Origin: Porphyromonas vaginalis
GTDB taxonomy: Bacteria; Bacteroidota; Bacteroidia; Bacteroidales; Porphyromonadaceae
DNA: 64,000 bases
Reading direction: 5' to 3'
Assembly: GCF_958301595.1 (NCBI RefSeq)
Contig: NZ_CATQJU010000001.1
Location: 1,612,001 to 1,676,000, forward strand
Part shown: positions 54,414-61,464 of the stretch, in pieces
Layout of the letters: each line of letters begins with the position of its first letter
Numbering within the stretch: position 1 is the first letter of the stretch
The notes under the pieces: generated by a model
Database searches by the model: none
Seen by the model: the letters and a program-made list of their open reading frames with translations, nothing else
What the model was told of the DNA's origin: nothing
Made by a program: the position numbers and the translations under genes

Positions 54414-55449
54414 TGTATTGGAAATAAGAGATAGAGTCCACGACTAGCGTGTGGTTACTATCGGTACGGTAGTGCATCACGCCAGCCTGTCTGTCTGGAG
54501 CTAAAGATCTGTAGAGCTGCACACGGAGAGGCTCGGGCGCATCAATGATATAGTTGTATGCGCCTAGGCGATTGGCTATCTGAGCTAGCGAGTCTACGTT
54601 TCCGAGGGGCAGGAGCAACGTGATCGACTGCTGAGAGCCTTGCGGTATGCGTACCTTTCGCCACTCGATATCTGCGCCATAGAGGATGCGCCCCTGCGGA
54701 TAGCTGGAGGCTTGCCATGTGATTGTGTCCTGCTTATTGATAGCGCGTAGGGTGGGGTACCCCTTTTGTGCAGTGGACGGAGGGGTGACGACAAACTGAT
54801 AGATCTCAGGTGTAAAGAGTGCTGAGTCTATGGTGCCATCGATGAGTGCTAGACGAAACTGCGACAGGCCGTCTTCGTAGAGAGACATGATCTCTAGTGC
54901 CCAGTCCATCTGCGCGGCATAGCGTTTCAGCTCCTTCTCCTTGAGGTTTGATGCAAAGGCGATGAACTCCTGCATCACCAGCTTCGCCTCTTTATTGGCG
55001 TTGTCGAAGTCATTGTCAGCGACCGCCTTGTCGTAGGTACGTAGGAGCGGGGTCGCTTTCTTTAGGAAAGCTTTGTAGCCCGTCCTCTTAGCTTCGTCCT
55101 GGTCGTAGCAGTTGTGCGGTGAGGCGACCTCTAGGTGAAAGCGCACCTTGCTCTGGTTCTGCAGGTCTAGCGGGTAATACTGCTCGAAGGAACCTACGAC
55201 GAGGTACGCCTCATAAATAGAGTCCCGGTCGAAGGTGTAGGAAAAAGCTTCCCCGACCTTGGTAAAGGTGAGCGTGTCAATCTGCGCTCCGCCACTCTGT
55301 AGCGTGTAGAGGAGCGCTGTGTAGCCCGTGTTGTCCGCCTTGCCGCTGTCGATCTCAATCTTTACCTGACCACCACCACAAGATACTAGTAGGAGCAAGC
55401 AGGTGAGGGTCGGCAATAGTATGCTAAAGGGGTGGAGCAGTCGTCTCAT
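54406..55449 (-). CDS. Lipoprotein, DUF4369-like, unknown function
   Basis: A 347-residue protein with a lipoprotein signal (LLLLVSC, Cys near 24). The N-terminal beta region (DTLTFTKVGEAFSYTFDRDS) resembles DUF4369, which often precedes a thioredoxin domain. Here the C-terminal part looks thioredoxin-like in place (ITLLLPLGNVDSLAQIANRL) but has no CxxC, so it cannot act as a disulfide enzyme. Between ispH (12 bases) and comM (overlap). Confidence 0.65.
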   Translation of the reverse strand: MRRLLHPFSILLPTLTCLLLLVSCGGGQVKIEIDSGKADNTGYTALLYTLQSGGAQIDTLTFTKVGEAFSYTFDRDSIYEAYLVVGSFEQYYPLDLQNQSKVRFHLEVASPHNCYDQDEAKRTGYKAFLKKATPLLRTYDKAVADNDFDNANKEAKLVMQEFIAFASNLKEKELKRYAAQMDWALEIMSLYEDGLSQFRLALIDGTIDSALFTPEIYQFVVTPPSTAQKGYPTLRAINKQDTITWQASSYPQGRILYGADIEWRKVRIPQGSQQSITLLLPLGNVDSLAQIANRLGAYNYIIDAPEPLRVQLYRSLAPDRQAGVMHYRTDSNHTLVVDSISYFQYNE

Positions 55450-55461
55450 AGGGTGTGTATT

Positions 55462-56382
55462 TTAGTTAGACTGAGTAGCATCTTGTCTTTGTTGCATCCA
55501 GTGCTCGATGATCTCGGCGATCTCTTGCAGTTGCTCTCGCGAGGTGCTGGTGGCTCCGCACACGCCAATAGACTCCTCGTGTGAGGGGACTAAGTCGTAG
55601 GTCAGTTCGGAGGGATAGGTGATGAAGGTCGTATTCGGATTGACCTCGAGGCAGTTCTGATAGAGGACACGCCCGTTGGAGCTCTTCTGATCGGAGACAA
55701 AGAAGATGCGGTCGTGGCTCTTGGCAAAGGCTCGAATATTGGGAATGCGACGCGCCACCTGCTGGCAGATGGTGTTGTGATAAATAAGCGTTGCAGAGCC
55801 ACTCAGACGGCTCTTAATGAGCGAAAGTATCTCCTCAAGCTGATCCTCCTGCATGGTAGTTTGCGAAAAGAGCTCGACAGAGTGCGAGAAGTCGATCAAG
55901 TCTAAGTCCTTAGGCTCTCGCACCACAATCGCCTTGCCATCGGTCTGTCCGACCAGTCCATTGACCTCTGCATGTCCAGGCTTGCCGAAGATGACGATCT
56001 GCGTATCATCCTCCGCATGCTGGAGGTATGCTTGTCTCACCTTCTGCTGTAGTCTCAGCACGACAGGGCAAGTCGCATCAACCACTTCTATGCCATGCTC
56101 TGCAGCGTAAGTGTAAGAGGCGGGTGGCTCACCGTGAGCTCGGTATAGTACCCGTGCATTGCTCAGACGGCTAAACTGCTCGTGATCTATCGTATGCATG
56201 CCGAGAGACTCCAGCCGATCTACCTGAGCACGATTGTGAACGATGTCGCCTAGACAGTAGAGAGGCTCGTTACGCTCTTGGCGCAAGATCTCCTCCGCAC
56301 GAGAGACCGCCTTGATGACGCCAAAGCAGAAGCCCGACTCGGGGTCTATCTCGACACGTCCTATCTGATTATTCGCCTTCAC
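55462..56382 (-). CDS. ispH: 4-hydroxy-3-methylbut-2-enyl diphosphate reductase
   Basis: A 306-residue enzyme from a GTG start six bases after cmk. The three iron-sulfur Cys are in SGFCFGV, VDATCPVV and NTICQQV, with GEPPASYTYA and the C-terminal GVCGATSTSREQ. It performs the last step of the MEP pathway, making IPP and DMAPP. Shares the run with ispF. Confidence 0.95.
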   Translation of the reverse strand: MKANNQIGRVEIDPESGFCFGVIKAVSRAEEILRQERNEPLYCLGDIVHNRAQVDRLESLGMHTIDHEQFSRLSNARVLYRAHGEPPASYTYAAEHGIEVVDATCPVVLRLQQKVRQAYLQHAEDDTQIVIFGKPGHAEVNGLVGQTDGKAIVVREPKDLDLIDFSHSVELFSQTTMQEDQLEEILSLIKSRLSGSATLIYHNTICQQVARRIPNIRAFAKSHDRIFFVSDQKSSNGRVLYQNCLEVNPNTTFITYPSELTYDLVPSHEESIGVCGATSTSREQLQEIAEIIEHWMQQRQDATQSN

Positions 56383-56388
56383 CCTTAT

Positions 56389-57075
56389 CTACTTCTGCTC
56401 TCTCTGTCGTGCTAGAGCTAGAGCCATGGCAGCCTGCTCCTCTATAGAGAGTACACTATTATCTATGACTACCGCATCTTCAGCTTGGCGGAGCGGATTG
56501 ATCGCTCTGTGTGAGTCTCGGTAGTCGCGATCTTTTAGATCGGCCGAGACCATCTCCATCGTTGTCGTCTGGTCGCCTTTGCCACGTAGCTCATCGTAGC
56601 GACGCTGTGCACGCACCTCTGGCGTTGCTGTGAGAAAGATCTTGAGCTCAGCCTCTGGGAAGACAACCGTCCCTATATCTCGTCCATCCATCACGATACC
56701 GCCCGCCTCGCCCAGACGCTGCTGTTGCGCCACGAGCATCGTGCGTACGAAGTCATAGCTCGCCACGACACTGGCTGGACGAGACACCTCTAGCGTGCGG
56801 ATCTCAGACTCGACATCCTCACCATTGAGGAGCGTGTGTCCCGTCTGAGGGTCAAAGGTCACCTGCACACCCTCCAGCTCCTGACGTAGCTTATCTAGGT
56901 CAAAGTGCTCACCATCCCATAGCCCACGGCGCATCGCAAAGAGAGCCACGGCACGATACATCGCACCGCTATCCACGTAGGTGTAGCTCAGGTCCTTGGC
57001 GAGTGCACGCGCTAGCGTACTCTTGCCGCAGGCGCTGTATCCATCGATCGCTATCTGTATCTGCTTAGTAGACAT
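56389..57075 (-). CDS. cmk: Cytidylate kinase
   Basis: About 228 residues from the ATG at 57075; an ATG at 57084 is also possible. P-loop GYSACGKST, DSGAMYRAVAL, MDGRDIGTVVFP and QRRYDELRGKG are typical of Cmk. It phosphorylates CMP and dCMP. The start lies inside the 3' end of porQ (11-base overlap). Confidence 0.94.
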   Translation of the reverse strand: MSTKQIQIAIDGYSACGKSTLARALAKDLSYTYVDSGAMYRAVALFAMRRGLWDGEHFDLDKLRQELEGVQVTFDPQTGHTLLNGEDVESEIRTLEVSRPASVVASYDFVRTMLVAQQQRLGEAGGIVMDGRDIGTVVFPEAELKIFLTATPEVRAQRRYDELRGKGDQTTTMEMVSADLKDRDYRDSHRAINPLRQAEDAVVIDNSVLSIEEQAAMALALARQREQK

Positions 57076-58066
57076 ACTTGTCATTGCCAAATGTTGTGGA
57101 GAATGAAAACATCAGCCCCAACATCTGTGGGGTATAATAGGTTGCGCCGAGTGCTAGGCGGTAGTGCCTCTGGTTAAAGCCCACACCAGCCGACAGGCCA
57201 CTCAGGCTCTTAGCTCCTCGCTCCGAGAGATCCACCGCTTGCTTTGCGTTGTACCCGATGCCGATCCAAAACTGCTCAGACGGGACAAACTCCACGCCAC
57301 CCGCTAAGTGACTCGCTACACGGATACCCGTCGACCGTCCCGCTCCCCAGGTCTGTATATTATAAGGTGTCAGACCATGTAGCGTGAGGTGAAAGCGTAT
57401 CGGAGCATGCGCCAGTCGCTGCGACATACCGAGACGCACGTCCCACTGTGGCATACGACGCGAGAGTCCGTAGCTCTTGAGCATACCGCCCACATTAGAG
57501 ATGGTCATACCTAGCGATGTGCCCCAGTCGGAGCGGTAGTAGCTCAGCCCTGCGTCGGCTATGAGGGCAAAAGCAGAGTAATGCTCGATCTGCCCATAGA
57601 GCATCTTGAGCGCCAAACCACCACGCAGTCTGTCGGTCAAGTCGTAGCTGTACAGCCCCGAGAGTGACATCTCCATCGCCTGAAAAGGAGCCGTCGCCAC
57701 CCCCTGCGTATCATATCCCTGCATCTTACCATAGTAGGTACTGCGCAGAGCGACCGCCCAGGCACCCCGCTCACCGACAGGTAGCCCGTAGAGCGCATTG
57801 GCACTGTGCGTGCCACGCATGTAGTTGAAGTAGGAGAGAAACATTCGTCCCGCCACCTCGTGTCCATAGAGTGCGGGGTTGTCTAGAGCTAGCCCCGGGT
57901 TTGCATCTATATAGGATATTACCTTGCCGCCCATAGCGAGCGACTGTGCTGAGGGGGGCTGTAGCAGGAAGCCAAAAGTATGAGCCTCCTGCCCCCGTAC
58001 AGTTGTATAGGGGAGGAGGCCGAAAAGTAGTAGGAGTAGTGCACTCCCGAGAGATGCTCGAGGCAT
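57065..58066 (-). CDS. porQ: Type IX secretion system protein PorQ
   Basis: A 333-residue FadL/PorV-like barrel. After a signal peptide (LLPYTTVRGQ), FGFLLQPPSAQSLAMGGK and SYIDANPGLALDNPALYG match the PorQ start. PorQ is an outer-membrane component of the sortase complex with PorZ, PorU and PorV. porQ-cmk-ispH order is as I recall from P. gingivalis. Confidence 0.9.
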   Translation of the reverse strand: MPRASLGSALLLLLFGLLPYTTVRGQEAHTFGFLLQPPSAQSLAMGGKVISYIDANPGLALDNPALYGHEVAGRMFLSYFNYMRGTHSANALYGLPVGERGAWAVALRSTYYGKMQGYDTQGVATAPFQAMEMSLSGLYSYDLTDRLRGGLALKMLYGQIEHYSAFALIADAGLSYYRSDWGTSLGMTISNVGGMLKSYGLSRRMPQWDVRLGMSQRLAHAPIRFHLTLHGLTPYNIQTWGAGRSTGIRVASHLAGGVEFVPSEQFWIGIGYNAKQAVDLSERGAKSLSGLSAGVGFNQRHYRLALGATYYTPQMLGLMFSFSTTFGNDKYVY

Positions 58067-58087
58067 AGATCTGTAGTAGAGGGACTA

Positions 58088-58813
58088 TCAGTCGTTACGT
58101 CCGAAGAACCTCAAGAGGTATAGGAATAGGTTGATAAAGTCTAGATAGAGCGATAGAGCGCTGATGACCGCTAGCCGTCCCACCTGCGTATCGTCATAGA
58201 GGTCTGTCTCAGTAGCTAGACGCTTCACACGCTGCACATCGTAAGCGGTCAGAGCGGTGAAGAGTACCACGCCGATGAGGCTAATGATCCAGTCCAGACC
58301 GCTCGAGCGAAGGAAGAGATTGACCAGCGAAGCAATGATGAGGCCTATCAGTGCCATGAATAGGATAGAGCCCATCTTAGATAGATCCCGCTTGGTGGTA
58401 GCACCCACGAGCGCCATCACGCCAAACATGCCGGTGGTTATGAAGAAGGTCTTCGCAATCGACCCGAGACTATATACTACAAAGATGACAGAGAGCGTCG
58501 CACCATTGAGTGCCGAGTAGACAATCAGCATAATGGTAGCCGTCGTCACGCTCATCTTGTGGATGCGCGCCGAGAGGACGAAGACCACGACTAGCTCCGC
58601 AATGATGAGTAGCCACATAGCTCCTGATGAAGCTATCTGGTAGAAGAGTCCTGTGTTTACGACACCCATAGCAGCGAGTGCCGTGATGAGCAGGCATAGA
58701 GCCATCCAGCCGAAGGTCTTGCGCATCACTGTGCCAACCAATGGGGCTGCCATATAGGTTTGTCCCTCAGGAGTTGAGTAGTCTGAGGGGTTGTAGGGAG
58801 GGGGTGTTGTCAT
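58088..58813 (-). CDS. Bax inhibitor-1/YccA-family membrane protein
   Basis: A 241-residue protein with seven hydrophobic segments and a C-terminal conserved YDVQRVKRLA and LYLDFINLFLYLLRFFG, marking the BI-1/YccA/TMBIM family. Bacterial members are pH-sensitive calcium leak channels or FtsH regulators. First gene of the minus-strand run to ispF, 21 bases before porQ. Confidence 0.9.
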   Translation of the reverse strand: MTTPPPYNPSDYSTPEGQTYMAAPLVGTVMRKTFGWMALCLLITALAAMGVVNTGLFYQIASSGAMWLLIIAELVVVFVLSARIHKMSVTTATIMLIVYSALNGATLSVIFVVYSLGSIAKTFFITTGMFGVMALVGATTKRDLSKMGSILFMALIGLIIASLVNLFLRSSGLDWIISLIGVVLFTALTAYDVQRVKRLATETDLYDDTQVGRLAVISALSLYLDFINLFLYLLRFFGRND

Positions 58814-58877
58814 AGCTTTATGATATTAAAGTGTTTCATCGTTTTGTCTGTATCAGATAGGGGAGTGAGAGAGAAGT

Positions 58878-59813
58878 TTAACGCTTCCCGTCTAGCGTCT
58901 CCAATGTTGCCGAGTCAAGAACCTCAGCTTTCACTATGCGCTTTGGCTGCTGAGTGAGTCCTAGCTTGGAGTCGTTGCAGAGTGTATAGGAGAGTCGATC
59001 GGTCACCTGTAGGTAGCACTCAGCGCTGTCAGAGAGCAACGCATCAGCCGCCTCAACTGTCAGTGTATCAGCCCGCACCACAGAGCGATCGGAGGCTGTC
59101 AGAGAGAGCTCATTGGTCTGTCCGAGGAGTGTAGCACTTCCAGATCCAGTCGCTGTGATGTGGGTCTCCCCATCAGACTGCAGTACAGCACGTATCTCAG
59201 GTGAACCGCTGTAGCCTATGAAGGACTGCTTGCACGAGAGGTAGAGATCGGCCTTTGCATTGCCACGCAGCTGTACCTCTGCGTAGTTCGCATCGATGGT
59301 CAAACCCTCTACCTGCCCACCAATCTGTAGCAGGTCAAAAGGCGTATCGAGCTTGTTGCATCCCGTCGCTACGACCTTGGCATCCCCGACCACGCGCAGC
59401 TGGCTGATCGAGGGTAATGTGAGCTCGGCAAAGACCTCTCCCGGTACCCAACGGTTGCGATAGGGTAGACGTCTGATGGATAGCGTGTTGTCGGCTACGC
59501 ACACCTTCACACGGCGGCGTAGCGCGTTGGGATAGGAGACTCTGAGCGTGGCGTGTGATACGGTGTCAAACTTGATCTGTAGTTGAACGCCCGTCCCCAC
59601 CTCTAGCGTGTCAAAGGTCCTAGTAGCGTAGCTGTAATTCTTGCTACGCCTATGACGCTGCCAGTAGAGGAGAGCTAGAGCGGTCACCGCCACACCTGAG
59701 GCGAGGGTGCCACCAGCGATAACTCCTTGTCGCCATCTACGCACACCCTCAGGGATCGGTATGTCAGAGAGCTTAGAGGTGAACTGAGAGAGGGATATGT
59801 TGCGTTTCTTCAT
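58878..59813 (-). CDS. Membrane-anchored DUF2807-like beta-helix protein
   Basis: About 311 residues from the ATG at 59813. An open frame continues 58 codons upstream into a repeat element and is not conserved-looking. One membrane segment (about 33-52) is followed by a right-handed beta-helix-like repeat (FDTLEVGTGVQLQIKFDT, LRVVGDAKVVATGC, VQLRGNAKADLYLS), the pattern of the head-GIN or putative autoadhesin domain. Role unknown; usually in the periplasm or on the surface. Stands alone. Confidence 0.72.
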   Translation of the reverse strand: MKKRNISLSQFTSKLSDIPIPEGVRRWRQGVIAGGTLASGVAVTALALLYWQRHRRSKNYSYATRTFDTLEVGTGVQLQIKFDTVSHATLRVSYPNALRRRVKVCVADNTLSIRRLPYRNRWVPGEVFAELTLPSISQLRVVGDAKVVATGCNKLDTPFDLLQIGGQVEGLTIDANYAEVQLRGNAKADLYLSCKQSFIGYSGSPEIRAVLQSDGETHITATGSGSATLLGQTNELSLTASDRSVVRADTLTVEAADALLSDSAECYLQVTDRLSYTLCNDSKLGLTQQPKRIVKAEVLDSATLETLDGKR

Positions 59814-59964
59814 AGAGACTCTAGGGATTGATTGAGTGATAGGTGTCTGTCTGTCAATAGCGTGCCACGAGGGCCGACCCTGCATCAAGAGACGAATCAC
59901 CCCATTTGTAGCAACGAAGATACAAAAAAGTGCAGAGACGCCAATAGTTCCCTCCGTATGGCAC

Positions 59965-60064
59965 AGGGCTGACGCATTATATACCATGAAGTCATAGGCC
60001 TCTCTACTCCTCGCTTGTTGCTAATGAGCAGCTCCTGACAGAGCGATTATGATGCGTCATCCCT
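59965..60064 (+). repeat. Inverted-end element, copy 1 (100 bp)
   Basis: Starts AGGGCTGACGCATTATATA and ends with its near reverse complement (GATGCGTCATCCCT). Shares CTCCTGACAGAGCGATTAT with copy 2. Looks like a very small MITE; no clear target duplication. Confidence 0.65.
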
Positions 60065-60095
60065 GGCTGGGAAAAGTTGATGCCGGCTCGCTACG

Positions 60096-60359
60096 ATAAT
60101 TTACAACTAACTACATATCAAAATGGCATTGTGTCGGAGAAAAGTGATTTCCACGTGGATATTTCGAAATCCCCACGTGGAGAATAAAAAATTCTTCGGA
60201 GGAATGAAATGAAACTTCGGAGGAATGAAATGAAACTTCGGAAGAAATGATTCGCCCCCACGTGGAAAATAAAAAACATCCACGTGGAGATTTGAGATTT
60301 ACCACGTGGATATTCGAGAAAGGAGGGAATCGGACAAATTTCCCTGTAAAGATATGTAA
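60096..60359 (+). repeat. 264-bp element of CACGTG and CTTCGGAGGAA palindromes, copy B
   Basis: Same orientation and ends as copy A at 50012-50276. The central CTTCGGAGGAATGAAATG unit is duplicated here, while the CAGGTAGG palindrome of copy A is missing. Confidence 0.85.
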
Positions 60360-60427
60360 TTAGAGGTTAGAGGTTAGAGATTAGAAATCAGGGATTGGGG
60401 GAATCGGAAGGGGAGAGGTTAGAGGGT
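60360..60427. repeat. Short TTAGAGG heptamer tracts
   Basis: About four units at 60360-60386 and two at 60414-60427, directly after the palindrome element, as at 50281. Confidence 0.7.
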
Positions 60428-60519
60428 AGGGCTGACACATTATATATAGTGACCTCATCTATGTCTTGCTTGTCGCTCGTGTGTAGCTCCTGACAGAGCG
60501 ATTATAATGCGTCAGCCCT
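60428..60519 (+). repeat. Inverted-end element, copy 2 (92 bp)
   Basis: AGGGCTGACACATTATATA at the left and TATAATGCGTCAGCCCT at the right, near-perfect reverse complements. Same orientation as copy 1; the pair brackets the 264-base element. Confidence 0.65.
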
Positions 60520-60537
60520 GACGTATGGCACTACAGT

Positions 60538-60625
60538 TTCCTACCTATGAAACTCTATTTTCCTACCTATGAAACTCTATTTTCCTACCTATGAAACTCT
60601 ATTTTCACCCGTATGAAACTACAGT
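60538..60625. repeat. 22-bp tandem repeat TTCCTACCTATGAAACTCTATT
   Basis: Three identical 22-base units (core TTCCTACCTATGAAACTC) and a fourth degenerate one. CCTACCT is the reverse of the AGGTAGG core in the palindrome arrays at 14.6 and 50.1 kb. Confidence 0.85.
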
Positions 60626-60644
60626 GCCAATAGGGGATGGCACT
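60623..60644 (-). terminator. Possible terminator of the LytTR regulator gene
   Basis: Arms AGTGCCA and TGGCACT with an 8-base loop, about 40 bases past the stop. T-run weak. Confidence 0.4.
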
Positions 60645-60680
60645 GGAGCTTCACGGCAAAAAGGAGCTTACGACTTATCG

Positions 60681-61460
60681 CTAGTCTTCTCGGTTTTGGG
60701 AGAAGAAATGATTGAGGTTCTTGAAGCCAATCTTGGAGCTGGGTAACTGAGGAAAAGGAGAGCGCAGTATGAGCTTGCGTTCGGTGCGATTTGTGTAGCC
60801 CTGGATGTAGTTAAGATTGACGATGTAGCTCTGATGCGTCCTAACGAAGATGTGTAGTCCCTGTAGCTCTCTATCGTAGACACCTATGTTCTTAGTGCTG
60901 TAGATCTCCTCACCATCAGACAGATAGATCTTACACCCCCCGTCACTAGACTGTATGTATACGATCTGATTACTATGGAAGATTCGCGTGTCTACCGCTG
61001 TAGAGACTTGTAGCCACTTACCAGTCTGGTCGCTTGGGGTAGATGCAGTACTCGTCTCTTGCGACTGATAGATATGCTGAGTAGCCTTTTCGATAGCTGA
61101 GCGTAGCGACTCCTTGTCTATAGGCTTGTCGAGAAAGGCGACGGCTCCCTCATAGATCGCTTGCTGCGCATACTTAAACTCACAGTGCCCGGAGAAGATG
61201 ATGAGCTGAAACTGTCGGAAGTTTTGCCACTCCTCTAGTAGGTCAAAGGCGGTCCGCCCCTCAGGAGCAAACTGTATGTCCAAGATGAGTAGCTGGGGGG
61301 CAAACTTCTTGATGGCTAGATCTACCTCTGCCAGCGAGGTACAAGTAGCAACAATCTCTAGCGTTGGGGCTACCTCCTCGACTAGAGAACGCATCAGAGC
61401 CAAGATCTCGGGAGAGTCGTCAGCGATTATGGCCCGTAGTGGTGGGATAGTTGTAAACAT
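60681..61460 (-). CDS. LytTR-family response regulator
   Basis: A 259-residue regulator. The receiver domain (about 8-125) has the acidic pair ADDSPE, the phosphorylated Asp in LLILDIQF, and the Lys in FLDKPI. The LytTR DNA-binding domain is at about 148-250 (IVYIQSSDGGCKIYLSDG, FVRTHQSYIVNLNYI). It starts four bases after its kinase, so the pair is coupled. Targets are unknown. Confidence 0.93.
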   Translation of the reverse strand: MFTTIPPLRAIIADDSPEILALMRSLVEEVAPTLEIVATCTSLAEVDLAIKKFAPQLLILDIQFAPEGRTAFDLLEEWQNFRQFQLIIFSGHCEFKYAQQAIYEGAVAFLDKPIDKESLRSAIEKATQHIYQSQETSTASTPSDQTGKWLQVSTAVDTRIFHSNQIVYIQSSDGGCKIYLSDGEEIYSTKNIGVYDRELQGLHIFVRTHQSYIVNLNYIQGYTNRTERKLILRSPFPQLPSSKIGFKNLNHFFSQNRED

Positions 61461-61464
61461 AGAT

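Larger units (their letters stand above)
59814..60680. other. Repeat-filled intergenic region
   Basis: 867 bases without a gene. In order: a short unique part, a ~100-base inverted-end element (59965-60064), the 264-base palindrome element copy B (60096-60359), TTAGAGG units (60360-60427), a second inverted-end element (60428-60519), a 22-base tandem repeat (60538-60625) and a hairpin (60623-60644). Confidence 0.7.

Noticed and set aside
59814-59987. 58-codon N-terminal extension of the DUF2807-like protein
   Set aside because: It reaches into a repeat element, and the MKKRN start at 59813 leads directly to a normal single-membrane-segment protein.
60111-60305. Minus-strand frame in the CACGTG element
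   Set aside because: Repeated Ser/Phe-rich peptide is a by-product of the palindromes; copy A has a similar frame with different breaks.
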